64,000 nucleotides of DNA, from positions 26,375,160 to 26,439,159 of the forward strand of contig NC_052518.1 in assembly GCF_014356525.2 (NCBI RefSeq), in the 5' to 3' direction. The notes beneath the pieces were generated by a model. It was not told the DNA's origin. It made no database searches and was given only the letters and a program-made list of their open reading frames with translations. The DNA is from Nilaparvata lugens. Taxonomy: Eukaryota > Arthropoda > Insecta > Hemiptera > Delphacidae. This document shows positions 50,740-63,520 of the stretch, one piece after another; position 1 is the stretch's first letter; each line of letters begins with the position of its first letter. Made by a program: the position numbers and the translations under genes.

Positions 50740-51589
50740 TTTTCTTCTTCCTCAAGCTTTGTCCAGAAAGGACTGATTTGTTTTTGTATTATGGAGTCCC
50801 TTTTGTATAAGGTACCAAGAACAATAACAGGGATATTTCCTGGGCTCTTGAGAATAATAATACTAATTCCCTCTGTCCTTTTGCTAAGTTGAAACATGTA
50901 GCAACGTGAGTTGAAATGTATAAGTTGACCTAAATTTTTGAAGGCTGATCTTCGAATTGATAAAATGATAGAAACATGATCACAAGCAAATCCCTAAGAA
51001 CATAATGGAGATGGAGACTATTCCTTTTAACAGAATCATGTTTCCTCATCATTATCACCATCCTCAAATTATACGAGTCGATTCATACGGCGTATTCACG
51101 CATGATGTGTGCAGAAAATCTCACTCACACTGACTGTACAACTGTGAGATTAACTATTCTAAGTCAAGGACTCTAAGACTCTCTGTTGTGAGGCCGGGTG
51201 ATATAATTATTCTCGAGTGACGTTTTAATGTGAAAATTTAGATTTTTCTCCCCTCACAGGTTTTTACCTTGAGCATTATTATTCTAAAAAAATTGTGTAT
51301 CATTTTGTTTTTATATGTATGTAAATAATGTGTGTGTATGCTGAACAATAAAAAATTTGAATAATCAAGATTGATATCCAGTTCTTCAAACTGAAAATAG
51401 ATGCAGACGTGGATAACAAACAAATTAAACATACAGTACTCCTCATAATATGCAGTTTCACAATTCTGTAGACAAAGTTAGAATAAATCAATAGAACAGT
51501 TAATTTCAATAGTGCCATGTACTATGAAAAAAAAATCAAAATGGTACTGGCTCAGTAGAACAAGTAGAATAGCATAGTACTTTAAAAAG
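50740..51589. other. Right flank of copy B, no gene
   Basis: 50740-50745 is the target duplication and 50746-50826 matches the empty-site paralog. From 50827 similarity stops; 50827-55303 is extra DNA relative to the paralog at 21.5 kb. No supported gene. Confidence 0.7.
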
Positions 51590-54170
51590 AACTCAGATAT
51601 CCAAAGTTTCATTGACCGAGCGAAGTGAGGTCTAAGACTTAAGTCGACGGTTTTGCATTTCTCTTTATGTCCAAATATTTTTATGTTCCGCATTTACGGC
51701 GAAACGCGGCATTAGATTTCAATGAAATTTAACAGGTATGTTACTCTTCAAATTGCGCGTCAACGTTGTCACGTTTTTTTTTATAATTAAATAACGATTA
51801 GCCTCCTGCTTGGCATCAATCGGTAGAGCATGGAATATTTTAACAATTATAAAAATCAGGTCGTGGTTTTTAATAGGATATAGTCTCATAAAAATCTTTA
51901 TAGGCCCAGATATGAGTTTCCACAATAATTCTGATAATTCATTAAAAAATATACATTTAATACTTATTCTATAGTATTGAGGACTAAAAATAAATCGCAC
52001 ACCATAAACAATTTGATACATATATTAACAAATATTGCAAAAAATAAATCAGAGCAAAAATATGTAGAGCGATAAAAAATATATAATATAAGATAAAACA
52101 ATAATCGAAATCAATGAAATATCACAGGCTAAATACCATTCTTTACATTTTATACCATTTTTATGATCATATGCATTTATTTGCATGTAGCTGCGATATC
52201 AGCTTGCTAATACCTGTCGACTTGGATAATTCTATTTTAGACTAAATTCTTAGGTCAGCATGACAAATTGACAAGCTAGTAATCCAAATATATATATTAA
52301 ATTCTATAGTATCTAATAGATTTCTTTGTAATAAATATATTTTTTATCTCAGGGTGTGAGATTCGGCACCTGAAGGAATAAATAGAGCAATTCATCTGGT
52401 GAATCAGAGCTACATTAAATTATTGCAAATTATATTGCAGAAATTAATGATCATATGAATATTGTATTAACAGCCTAGATCTTAGACTTCTTTGATTGAT
52501 GGATCTTTTTGATATATGGATTGATTCGTTACTATCTAATACCTCTTATACTACATTTACTTGCGCAAGTATTTTTACCAAATTCTTAATTTATAAGAAA
52601 CCCTTTCGACGAGCTAGCTTTGATTCTTATGTAATTTCGAAGCACTGAGGGCGCCCTATCACTATTTCAATATTTTTCACTCACGTGCCGGAATTTTCTT
52701 ATGAGCTGCTGATGTCGATCCAACTCCTGGTGGTCCTGGATTATTGTAGCCGAAGTCGTCTCTTCCAAGAGGTTTCAAAATTATTTAAAAATGACTTTTG
52801 CTTTATAAGAGCATCACAAAGTCTTATGAGAAATTTAGTGATTCAATTTAACTTTAAATTATTACAAGGTATAACAAGGTATTACGCTCTATAATTTTTG
52901 GTGACCTCTCATGGTGGAAGTTGGCAGGCGAGTGTGGTTCTCGTTTCTCAATTTTACAATTCTCATTTCCGATTTCTAAATTTGCATAAAATTTGAATAT
53001 TCTATTCCTCCGCCATTCAAGGCTCAAATAGACCATACTAAATTATTAAATTATTACTTATGTCATATATTTAATAATTTCTTTGCCTTCGGGCCATATC
53101 CAAAACATAGACTATACAACAATTTTTTATAAATTCTTATTATTTGTAGAAATATATACAAATATATTTGAATCGGCTCACTATTGCCGCCTATCAATTG
53201 CCACTATTTGATTGGTGCATGCAAATTATTACAGTATTCATGCGCCCAGTAACCTCCTACTTCCTTAATACATTTAATTATTTTTGTTGGGTTTTTAAAT
53301 ATGCTCTTTACATGCTAAGTAATTTTTTATAGATTATTAGTTGTTTCATACATTACAATAATTAGCCACGTGAGACTTTTAGTTCCTCCAATTGCATACT
53401 GTTTTGCCACAATAAATTTCTGCCAAGGTGCTTGGTCAGATTCTACGTTGTATGGCTCGGTCGATCGTTAGGTCGCCGATCACTAAATATTTATCCAGGA
53501 TGTCTGATATTATCTAATCTTTACGTTATCTCTTTGGCGATATTAGCCAGTTACTTCACTTAGACCTATAAATATTTCAACTAGGGATTTTTATTTATCA
53601 ATCCAAATTAAATATGTTACAACGTATATATACAAGGTTTTTTGAAATTTTGCATTTCAAGGATAAAACAAAAGGAAAAAGAGTCTCTTTCAAACGCCAG
53701 TATTACCGTAAAAATCAGACTATAGAATTATTCATCATAAATCAGCTGTCGAGTGGACTATTAATTGCATGAAATGACGCATGCAATTAATATCCCAATG
53801 TTATTTGGTAAAAATCAGCTGTCGTGTGAACTATTGCAAGCGATGAGGCATTCAATATTGATAACTTAAAGTAGTTAGCTTGTTATTTTCTCCTGACTTT
53901 TCTCTGCTTTCAACTCGGTAAGTAGGTATTTTAACTCGGTATGATAGAAGTTTTTTACAACAAATTATTATCATTCTAATTATAATATTTATACTTAATA
54001 TCAATAATTATTGACGATACATTTCAAACAGCCATTAGTGGCTTAGACATAGATATTTCGCCGACACGTCATAACAGCACATAATTCACCCTGATGGAGG
54101 CTGTGGTTTTTAACTGCGCGAGGTCTACTGTTCACAGAACTACTAGTTATTTTTCCAACTGAATAGTTCA
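51590..54170. repeat. Third copy of the palindrome-arm repeat, split by a probable solo LTR
   Basis: 51600-51765 matches 26030-26170 (GACCGAGCGAA, GTCGACGG, TTTGCATTTCTCTTTATG) and 53630-54150 matches 26180-26850 (ACAAGGTTTTTTG, TCAGCTGTCG, GCGCGAGGTCTACTGTTCA), in the same orientation as the right arm. No gene. Confidence 0.75.
51767..53621. mobile_element. Probable solo LTR (1855 bp) with ACGT duplication
   Basis: Interrupts the repeat above. Starts TGTCAC and ends GTTACA, flanked by ACGT at 51763-51766 and 53622-53625. TG...CA ends and a 4-base duplication fit an LTR. No coding sequence inside; the 1.85-kb length is long, so the call is tentative. Confidence 0.5.
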
Positions 54171-55303
54171 ACAAATTCTATTGAGAGACATCAAAGGAAA
54201 ATGCAAGGTGCTGCATTGTGATAAAGTCACGTTCGGCAGACGCCAGTGTGTTTTTTCGATGAAAATGGAAAAATATGCAACAGAAGCTCTGGCATCCAAT
54301 TATATAATATTTTACCTGATTTCATGAAGAGTATGAATGAACGCAACTTTAGATCTCATCGAAAGTTTTAAAGATAGATTTCTCTAATAGTGCTTTTTAC
54401 TCAAAGGAATAGTATATTCAACATTACTTCACATGAATGGTATAATGTTTTCTTTCCCTGAGTGTTGTGTATTTGTTACTGTGGGCTGTGTATTTTTTGT
54501 TCGACCATTTAGATTTTTTGACAAGTTCCAGATCCCCCTGATTTAGGTGAGCAGTGAATGCTATTCAATCTATCTATCTATCTATGCATGTAACTGGTTC
54601 ATGAATTTGAAACATGAAACACCATTATGTAATGCACTTACCAAATGCAGTCCCAAAATAAGCACTACCAAATGCACTCCCAACTGGACAGTTGGGTTAA
54701 GCAAGCTTGAAGCTAGTTGAAGGCTAGCTGACATTCCCCTACACTTATGGAGGCTTATAACATTAATCCATTGTACCTTGTTGTTCAATATTGTTTTTTC
54801 TCTATAATTTAACAAAATAAAATAATTTTTCTCTCCACAGATGCAAATCTTAAACTACAACCACATCTGCAAAGAAAATTAGTTGTAAATAGGCTAAAAT
54901 AGGACATGGTTGACGGGATCAATTCTACTTACTTATTATAATATTTACTCTATATAATTCACTGATTCTCCAAATTTGAATGGAATAAAAAGCTTTTCAA
55001 GAAGACAGAATATAGGTTCAAAGTTTCGATCAGTGATTTACTTGTCAAGTGGTCAAATTGACTATATTGTTTGTTTTTCATAGAGGGATAAACTGAGAAA
55101 TAATAAATACAAGTTTTATAAAAATTGTTCTGTATTAAAAATTTGCCTGAAAACAAAATTATCAAAATAATCTATCACTTTTTAACAAAGTAGGCTATAT
55201 ATATATAGACATATAGACATAGCTTTTGGAAACATTTGCTTTGTTTCATGGAAGCAAGGCATTGTAATACTGAATGAGTATTTATAGTTCTATAAAGCAA
55301 GGC
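54171..55303. other. No gene; unannotated AT-rich sequence
   Basis: Only a short TCTA repeat (54566-54586) stands out. Short ORFs here show no recognisable domain. Confidence 0.5.
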
Positions 55304-55449
55304 CTTTTGGTTCTAATACCCGAGATGTCAGTCTACAGATTGTTGTTATGGAATGCAGAGAACTTCTTTCACCAACCTTAGACAATAATGCTGTTTCAAA
55401 AGATTGAAAAGATAGCATGCCGCTTCCAAAATCTATGGATATGGTTTAT

Positions 55450-55518
<69 letters not shown>
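55304..55518. repeat. Continuation of the paralogous flank and an AT microsatellite
   Basis: 55304-55455 (GAGATGTCAGTCTACAGATTG, AGCATGCCGCTTCC) is the reverse complement of 21370-21510. (TA)n follows at 55455-55518. Confidence 0.75.
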
Positions 55519-56326
55519 GGTTCATTCCTTAACACAAAGTTGGTCTTTTGCATAAATCTTTACAACTCATGTTGGTACGTTCGCGTAAGATGGTCCAAGC
55601 ATCTTTAGTAGCTCCACAGACCTATCATGTGATGACGTTTGCGTAATGGAGTATTATAGTTCACTCCCGTGGGTCTGAGTGTTCGCGCCATTTATTCAGA
55701 CTGAACTTGATTTGAGGTTATGTATTGAAGTTGGCGCCATTTCTGTTGTGAATGGAATATTCTTGTCTAGTCCTTGTCTGTCAGCTGTCTGTTGTCTGCA
55801 GACAGTGCAGAGTGAAAGTGATATTGTGTTTTGTGTTGTTGTGATTGTGTCAAAATGTCCAAAAAGATTATTCAAGCAGTGATAAATTTTTGAATTCAAC
55901 TTTGAAAGGTAAGTCAGTTATAGAATTATAACTTGTACTTGAATTATTATAATTACTTGTACTATTTAGCTTGCTTCTTTTACAATTATTTCCTTATGAG
56001 ATTTAGTAATGCTTTAAGGTTATTAACATTTTGAAACGAAATCAAGAATAAAACACATCAAAAGTAGAAATTAAAAGTAAACCGCATCACTACTCACAGA
56101 GTGTATGTAATTGAGTGATTGGAAATAAATAAATGTAACAAAAAATAAAATTGTAAATGTAATTCCTTCATTTCTATCACTACTTACAAGCTCAACTAAT
56201 TCTGCACAAGAATCTTATTCTATTAGGATATATACAATAAATATATACCTGGATAGAATTGGTAAGAAGCTCATTGGCAATGAAATTCTCAATTGTATAA
56301 ATAAATATTTAGATCATAAAAGTCAA
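55519..56326. repeat. Inverted repeat arm (left, 808 bp)
   Basis: More than 99% identical by eye to the reverse complement of 61820-62627; only a few substitutions are seen (for example GATGACG here against GATGGTG). Mirror-image ORFs within it are not supported. No gene. Confidence 0.88.
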
Positions 56327-56559
56327 GTTAGTCCTAAAATCATTCCTCTTCAGCCATGCAATTTTTCATAAATAACTCTTTTAATAGGTCTAAAGATAGG
56401 AATGGATATTTATTTATTTATTCAATCAATGAGAATTACTCAACTTACAGAAAAGTACCACAGGCTTATACGCCCAAAACGGTTCCAATTCTAATTTATA
56501 CAACAGTCCAAATGTAGCTAGGTTATGTGATAGTGATATGCAAACAATACCAATCCTGG

Positions 56560-59545
56560 GCCTAGGACTAATGATGAATAAACAGCTAATGAAACTTTTC
56601 TAAACACCATATCTTTGAATGTCCAGGGTATATCAAACAAATAAGAATATATTTCCCTCTTATTATGTTATAAAACTATAGCCTAATGCTAGGATAATTA
56701 CTGTTGCTGAACACTGGTTAACAAACGATGACTGTAGCTGTCTCACAATACCTGACTATGAACTTGGGTCCTTCTATGGAAGGAAAAATTCCACACATAG
56801 TGGAGAAGCAATTTTTTTAATTAATGGATTGAAATTAGAAGAATTAAGCATAGTAAAGGAACTTTCTATAGAAATGATTTGTGAAGCTGTTGCAATTAAA
56901 CTTCCAAATGAAAAAATAATTGTTTTGTCATTGTACAGACCCTATAATAATGATGTTAGTTTTTTTAACAACTCTCTATCCTGTCTTAATGATATATTAT
57001 GTGCCATTTATAAATGTAACTATAATTTAATATTATGTGCTGATTTCAATGTCAACTTTAATGTAAATGATAATTTTAATAGAGATCTTTGCAATTTGTT
57101 TGAATGTTTTGGTATCCATATTTCTACAAAAATGAAATCACTAGACCAGGCACACTGAATGAAGGTCACTGTATTGATAATGTTGTGACTGTGATATTCA
57201 TGATAGCAGACATGTGACCCGAGTTATCAATACACATCTACTGTCAGATCATCATGCCCTACTATTTAAATATTTAATAAATGTGAAAAATGACTCTCAA
57301 AGTTTTTCTAGTGTAAACAAAAAGCTAGATAGGTTAGTTAATTAATGATCAGAACACTTATTTATTTGTTAGGTTAATTAATTAGTATCATACACTGGAG
57401 TGTGGTGTATTTGCTTAGCCTAATGATGCGAATGATAAGTTTAAGAAGTTTTTTGATTTGTATATGTCAGCTGTTAATGCTGCTTATCCTCTTAGAGGTT
57501 TCAAAGTTAGTAAGCCTAAGCTGGATGATGGATGGTATACTGCTGATTTAATAAAGCTCAAACATAGTTGTGATGAATATTATAGCTTACTGAAATTTTT
57601 TAAGACTAATCAGTTCAGAGATAAATATAAAAGCTGTAAGAAAGAGTATAGAATTGCTATTAAGAATGCAAAAATAAATTATTTCAACAACAAAATAGAG
57701 CACTCAAAAAATAAAACTCAAGCTGCATGGAAGGTAGTTAAAATTCTTACAAATGTCAACAATGAAGCTATTGATTCACATGATGATAACAACGCTGATT
57801 CATTTAACAACTTTTTCATTGAAAAAGTTGAGGAAATTAGTGAAAATGTGCCAGTTAGTGAACATCTCAGCTCTCACTACATCAATAAGTGCAATAGGCC
57901 CAATGTACCATTTTTTTCCAACCTGTTACTGCAGATTATGTGTACCAGAAAATAAGTAGTCTTAGTAATTCAAGTTTTTTTAGATATATATGGTATTAAT
58001 TCTAAGGTCTTAAAAATATCTGCCCCTTATATAAGTGAAGTTTTGAGTTACCTTATAAATTATTGTTTAGTATACAAGGGCATTTATCCAAGTGTATTGA
58101 AAAACGTTAAGGTAATACCTGTAGGCTACATAAAAAAGGTGATAAGAAAAACTTCAGGCCAATATTTCAGGCCAATATAATCAGGCCTTATTTCAGGCCA
58201 ATAACAATTGTACCTGTGATATCCAAAGTATTTGAGGCCATAATGCAAGACCAGATCTCAAATAATTTTGAAAACTTTGGTATTTTTACTAAAAAACAAT
58301 TTGGTTTCAGGCCATGTAGAAATACTAGCAATGCAGTAACAAGTTTAGTAAATTAATAGTGTTGTTGATGATTTGGAGAAGGGTCTATCTGTTAGTTTTA
58401 GGTCATATGACATATTGTCTAAAGCTTTCGATACTGTTAAGCATAACATACTTTTTGAAAAATTTTCTTATTATGGCTGCAATTCAAAATCAATCTATTT
58501 AAAGGACCGCAACCAGTTTGTTTACAAAGATTGTCAATTCTCTAAGGGCAGAAAGGTTCATTATGGGGCCCATACTTGGATCAATACTCCCTAATATATA
58601 TATATTAACAACATAATTTGTAATATAGAAGGCACTGATAAAGCAGGATTTCTCTTTGCTGATGATTTTGGTCTCAAAGTTAGTTGTAAATCCGAAGCAG
58701 GTGTACAAAATTGTCTAGTTGATAGCTCTCTACTCCTTAATGATTGTTGTGCTAGTAATTATTATGTTCACCTATAATAGAAATTCAAACAATGAAGTAG
58801 GGACTGAACCTTTAAAATTTCTAGGTATTGTTCTTGATCCCAAACTTAATTGGCAACCACATATGCAGAATTAATTAGTGAAAAAATAGCAAAGGTACTG
58901 TACTTGCTGAGAAGGTTAAAGTTAACTGTAGATATTAATATATTATTAAATGTGTATTTCTCTCAAATACAAAGTTTACTGTCCTATGGTATACTATTAT
59001 GGGGCTCTAGTACTCATGTCTCGAAAATATTTATACTCCAAAAGAAAGCAATTAGATTGATTTGTAATGTTGATATGAGGACCCACTGTAAACCTTTTTT
59101 CACAAAATTGGGAATATTAACTGTCTATTCTTTGTATGTATTATTTAGTGTTAGTTAAGTAATCTGGATTTTTTTAAATTAAATAGTGACTGTCATGGAT
59201 ATGAAACCAGAAATAGGAATAATATCAGAGTTCAATAGTTCAGGTTCACAACTTCACAAAAAAATCTTCTGTACACATCTGTTAAACTGTACAATTCATT
59301 ACCACTAGAAATTAAGGCACTGCCTCTTACATTCTTCAAAAGGAAATTGAAAACTGTACTGAAAGCTGAAAGTTTATATAACATCCAAGAATTTCATGTA
59401 ATTGACTGGACCAAATATTTGTAGGCTAATATTATTTGTATATATTAATTGTATTATGTAATATCTAGTACCTATTTTTGACATTCATCAATGCATTGTT
59501 AACAATGTCTATGATAATATAGATTCTTATTCTTATTCTTTCAAG
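56560..59545 (+). mobile_element. Decayed non-LTR retrotransposon (ORF2 remnants)
   Basis: Endonuclease remnants (VAEHWLTND, LSLYRPYNND, LILCADFNVNFN) at 56700-57160; RT remnants KNFRPI/FRPITIVPVISKVFE, KQFGFRPCRNTSNAV, LSKAFDTVKHNILFEKF, GPILGSILP and FADDFGL at 58140-58690; and a C-terminal part (KVLYLLRRLK, LLWGSSTHVSKIFILQKKAIRLI) at 58850-59160. Many stops and frameshifts. The 3' end has GATTCTTATTCTTATTC, as in the intact LINE, so they are related clades. Confidence 0.85.
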
Positions 59546-61081
59546 AATGTGAACAAAAAAAGGCTTGCTCATTTTTGAAAGTGGATTTCATATTTATTTT
59601 TTGTTTGTATTCTAGTTTCCTACATCTTTGTGAGTAATGAGAGAATTGAACAAATACTTTCTGCATTAATTAAATTTATTACCTATAATAAATTAACTTA
59701 TTACACATGGATGAGTGGATGAATAACCCCCATAATAATTTGAAATTAAAAATGGTTTTTGAATTTCAGTATTTTTTTTTATTTCTACAATTTATTCTTG
59801 TTTATTATTTCATTTATTTTATAATAATTCCTGTTATATTCAATATAAACAATTTTCATAGATAGAGAATAGCTACAGTATCTTATATTCACTTTCTAGA
59901 AAATCACATGAAAATACACATGTGAAACAATTGTGGAAAATGCACATTGTAGTGGGTTCTAGCACATACAATATTATTAGATTACAAACTCTACCTCTTC
60001 TTTGGTTCTAACCTTCTTACTTTAAAAACTTAAAACAACTTTTTTTGAAAATTGCAGCTTTGAATGCTTTATTGAAAAACAATGATACGTATCAAAAAAG
60101 TATTTCAGCTGTTGTTTTTTCCAAAGACTAAATTAAAATAATGTGTCATTTAGTGTGATGATCTCTTTCTTCGAGAAAGATTAGTTTAATTTATTGAAAT
60201 AGATGGAAACAATTAATCAAACTTAAAAAGCTATGAATTATACATTGAAACAAATCCTGAAACAAGAAATCTAGCTTATTGGAAGAATAGCTTCCAAAAT
60301 TACTAATGAAGCTAACAATAAAAATCAATGAAAAAAATTCCAATGTCACTTTAAAAATCATAAATTGAATCTATGAAGTGCATCAACAAATCAATTGCAC
60401 TCAGCCTATCAGCTTGGAAAATTATGTATTATCAATAAATTCAATCGAAAGAAAATACTGCAATCATGCCTATTGGAAGAATCCTTACAGACATCGCAAG
60501 GAACGGAGAACCAAAAATTTAAATTCTATCAGCCAGTTGTATAAAAGAAAATCAAACCATGAGATGACGTCTTTAATGGAGCCACTGCAGCCACTTCCCT
60601 GTTCAGCTCTGTATGATGACGTCATCTTATGTTAATTAAATTACATTTTCTTTTGTGCAACTTGCCGTTTGTGTTGGAACTTGGAATTATGACATCCCTA
60701 TTGTCTGTACAGGTAGATCGGAATTTTCTCTTTTATTATATTCGGAACCTACAAGTTATGTATGGTAGCCATTGAGCTTATTAATTTTTTTTGTCCAAAA
60801 AGATGTGGGGTCCCAAATTTGAGAATAATTTTCAATATCATTTATCTTATCAATTCGAGTGATAGCTCATTTTACTCTAGAACATGGTATGCCATAGTGG
60901 AGTAGGTCAATTTCCACACAGAAAAAACTAAACAAGTAGAATAGAGGACACATTATAAAATTTTTTTGTAACTAACTAGGTTTTGTATGTAATTTATTGT
61001 AATTTATCTAATATGTTGTGTAATTGATCTTGTAGTTTTTTTTTTTTGGGGGGAAATAAACATTCATTAAATTATTTGTTC
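59546..61081. other. No gene; AT-rich
   Basis: No supported coding region. The 85-codon ORF at 60378-60635 has no recognisable domain and I do not call it. A TTTTTTTTTTTGGGGGG tract followed by AATAAA lies at 61036-61059. Confidence 0.5.
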
Positions 61082-61388
61082 ATTTTACTCAGCTCTTCAA
61101 GGTGGGTTCAATGCATATCGGTTACCTGATTGAACCTTACCTAACCCTAACGCATGCCTTCGCCACGACCAACCTCACCAGACATGTGTATTTTAATGAA
61201 ATGATTATAAACTCAACTTTTTGGAATGGGATTGCTCCAAAAATACTTCAACAGTGTAATAAATAAGTCAACAGTGCAATTCATTAAAATATACATAGCC
61301 TATCTGGTGAGGTTAGAGGTACTAGTGAGGTTTTGTCAGGCAACCGAAATATGCATTGAAACCGCCTTGAAGAGCTGAGTAAAATGAG
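61082..61388. mobile_element. Fold-back MITE of about 307 bp
   Basis: Ends CATTTTACTCAGCTCTTCAAGG.../...CCTTGAAGAGCTGAGTAAAATG, with inner pairs (TGCATAT/ATATGCA, ACCTCACCAGA/TCTGGTGAGGT, TATTTTAATGAA/TTCATTAAAATA) pairing through almost the full length. A related motif (GTGATAGCTCATTTTACTC) also occurs at 60859. Confidence 0.75.
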
Positions 61389-61719
61389 CTATCACTCAAT
61401 ATGAAAGGACAAATATTAAGAATTCTCTAATTTGGAGAAAAAGAAGAACAAGATGACAAAGAAGGAGAAGCAGAAGAAAAAGAAAAGTTGGGAAAAAGTA
61501 GGTGTTATCCAATGTACCTACAAGGTACTGGTATACAAAATACAAGGTATACAGAATACAAGGTACTGGCCACGAAAAGATGCGCGTTGACAAATCCAAA
61601 CCAGCTGGTCGGTGTGACGTCATTGGTGCTCTAAAAGTATATTCTTCCTATCTTTTCAATGTTAAATTGAGCAACTTTGTAAGTCTTTTTCTCAAAAAGT
61701 ACATAACTTTCCAGTACCA
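61389..61719. other. No gene; sequence up to the assembly gap
   Basis: Lys/Glu-rich triplets and ACAAGGTA(C/T) repeats (61530-61570). No supported ORF. Confidence 0.5.
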
Positions 61720-61819
61720 NNNNNNNNNNNNNNNNNNNNNNNNNNNNNNNNNNNNNNNNNNNNNNNNNNNNNNNNNNNNNNNNNNNNNNNNNNNNNNNNN
61801 NNNNNNNNNNNNNNNNNNN
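61720..61819. other. Assembly gap (100 N)
   Basis: Exactly 100 N, the usual placeholder for a gap of unknown size. Continuity, order and orientation across it are not proven by sequence. Confidence 0.99.
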
Positions 61820-62627
61820 TTGACTTTTATGATCTAAATATTTATTTATACAATTGAGAATTTCATTGCCAATGAGCTTCTTACCAATTCTATCCAGGTA
61901 TATATTTATTGTATATATCCTAATAGAATAAGATTCTTGTGCAGAATTAGTTGAGCTTGTAAGTAGTGATAGAAATGAAGGAATTACATTTACAATTTTA
62001 TTTTTTGTTACATTTATTTATTTCCAATCACTCAATTACATACACTCTGTGAGTAGTGATGCGGTTTACTTTTAATTTCTACTTTTGATGTGTTTTATTC
62101 TTGATTTCGTTTCAAAATGTTAATAACCTTAAAGCATTACTAAATCTCATAAGGAAATAATTATAAAAGAAGCAAGCTAAATAGTACAAGTAATTATAAT
62201 AATTCAAGTACAAGTTATAATTCTATAACTGACTTACCTTTCAAAGTTGAATTCAAAAATTTATCACTGCTTGAATAATCTTTTTGGACATTTTGACACA
62301 ATCACAACAACACAAAACACAATATCACTTTCACTCTGCACTGTCTGCAGACAACAGACAGCTGACAGACAAGGACTAGACAAGAATATTCCATTCACAA
62401 CAGAAATGGCGCCAACTTCAATACATAACCTCAAATCAAGTTCAGTCTGAATAAATGGCGCGAACACTCAGACCCACGGGAGTGAACTATAATACTCCAT
62501 TACGCAAACACCATCACATGATAGGTCTGTGGAGCTACTAAAGATGCTTGGACCATCTTACGCGAACGTACCAACATGAGTTGTAAAGATTTATGCAAAA
62601 GACCAACTTTGTGTTAAGGAATGAACC
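61820..62627. repeat. Inverted repeat arm (right, 808 bp), starting at the gap edge
   Basis: Reverse complement of 55519-56326. Its inner end coincides exactly with the first base after the gap. Confidence 0.88.
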
Positions 62628-62750
62628 TATATATATATGTGTGTGTGAGTGTAGCGTAAGGGACACACTATTATCTATTATCCCTCACCCACCATATAGC
62701 ATATAATATATCGAACTCTGTCACTCCCACTCAACCACGTCACTCTCTTA
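62628..62750. repeat. Reversed copy of the 20.6-20.9 kb repeat, part 1
   Basis: GACACACTATTATCTATTATCCCTCACCCACC... and CACTCCCACTCAACCACGTCACTCTC are the reverse complement of 20700-20810 and 20830-20890. The unit is interrupted by the MITE at 62751. Confidence 0.75.
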
Positions 62751-63340
62751 AGCCACGTCCACACTATGCCGATCGACACCGATCGACAATGTCGAACAAG
62801 TCTGGACGTGTCGCTAGACATTGTTGAGCGCTGTCGAGTCGAGTCGAACGCAACCCGAATCAGGTCGGTCCGGATCAAAGACAGTCGAGTCGAAGGCACC
62901 AGTGTGGACGTGTCGATCTTAGCCCGCATCACATCTATATTCTAGATTTAATTCGTCAACCTCATCCAGCAATAAATCTTCCATAAATTCCTCCGTACTA
63001 TACTTTTTTCTGCCTCGAACAAGGCTAGGCCGTACCCAAAATCAACGCGGGCGACGATCTTATGGCTTCCCAAGATGGCAATAAGAATTGCAGCAGAAGC
63101 CGCTGCTCCAGCATCTTCATCATCACTCATTTTATATAAAAACTCGATTTATATTTAAAATAAACACTCAATTAAATATAAAACACTCGATTATGTATGA
63201 AAATTTATGATGGTTGTCGGTCGACTCGTCCACAGTCATGTACTGAGGCGATTTTGTCGAGTTGACACAGTCGAAGGTGTCGAGCAACTCTATCGATCGA
63301 CCGGGTCGACAGAGTCGATCGACATAGTGTGGACGCGGCT
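62751..63340. mobile_element. Harbinger-like non-autonomous element with TTA duplication
   Basis: Ends AGCCACGTCCACACTATG.../...CATAGTGTGGACGCGGCT, flanked by TTA at 62748-62750 and 63341-63343. A minus-strand ORF (62948-63130) begins MSDDEDAGAAASAAILIAIL, recalling the start of PIF/Harbinger transposases, but no catalytic core follows. Uninterrupted copies of the target (GGGTATGTTTGAGAGAGTGA) are at 20650 and 20800. Confidence 0.7.
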
Positions 63341-63520
63341 TTACACATACCCTTTCCTTCGGGCTCACTCTCTCACTCTCTCTCTCTCTCTCTCTTTCAC
63401 TCTCTCACTCTCTCTCTCTCACATGATAATGAATTAAAACGCAGATTTCTGTCTTTGACATTAATATCATGCTTTAGTTAGATCAATAATGTTTCAATTG
63501 CCATCTAAATCTAGGTGAAA
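63341..63520. repeat. Reversed copy of the 20.5-20.7 kb repeat, part 2, with CT microsatellite
   Basis: ACCCTTTCCTTCGGGCTC, (CT)n, ACATGATAATGAA...TTTGACATTAATATCATGC is the reverse complement of 20540-20660. The Leu/Ser-run ORF is spurious. Confidence 0.75.

Noticed and set aside
55679..55899. 67-codon ORFs on both strands, repeated at 62247-62467
   Set aside because: Mirror-image ORFs in an inverted repeat with no protein-like features.
60378..60635. 85-codon ORF
   Set aside because: No recognisable domain, no supporting context and ordinary AT-rich composition.
61502..61837. 111-codon ORF crossing the N gap
   Set aside because: About a third of it is unknown sequence.
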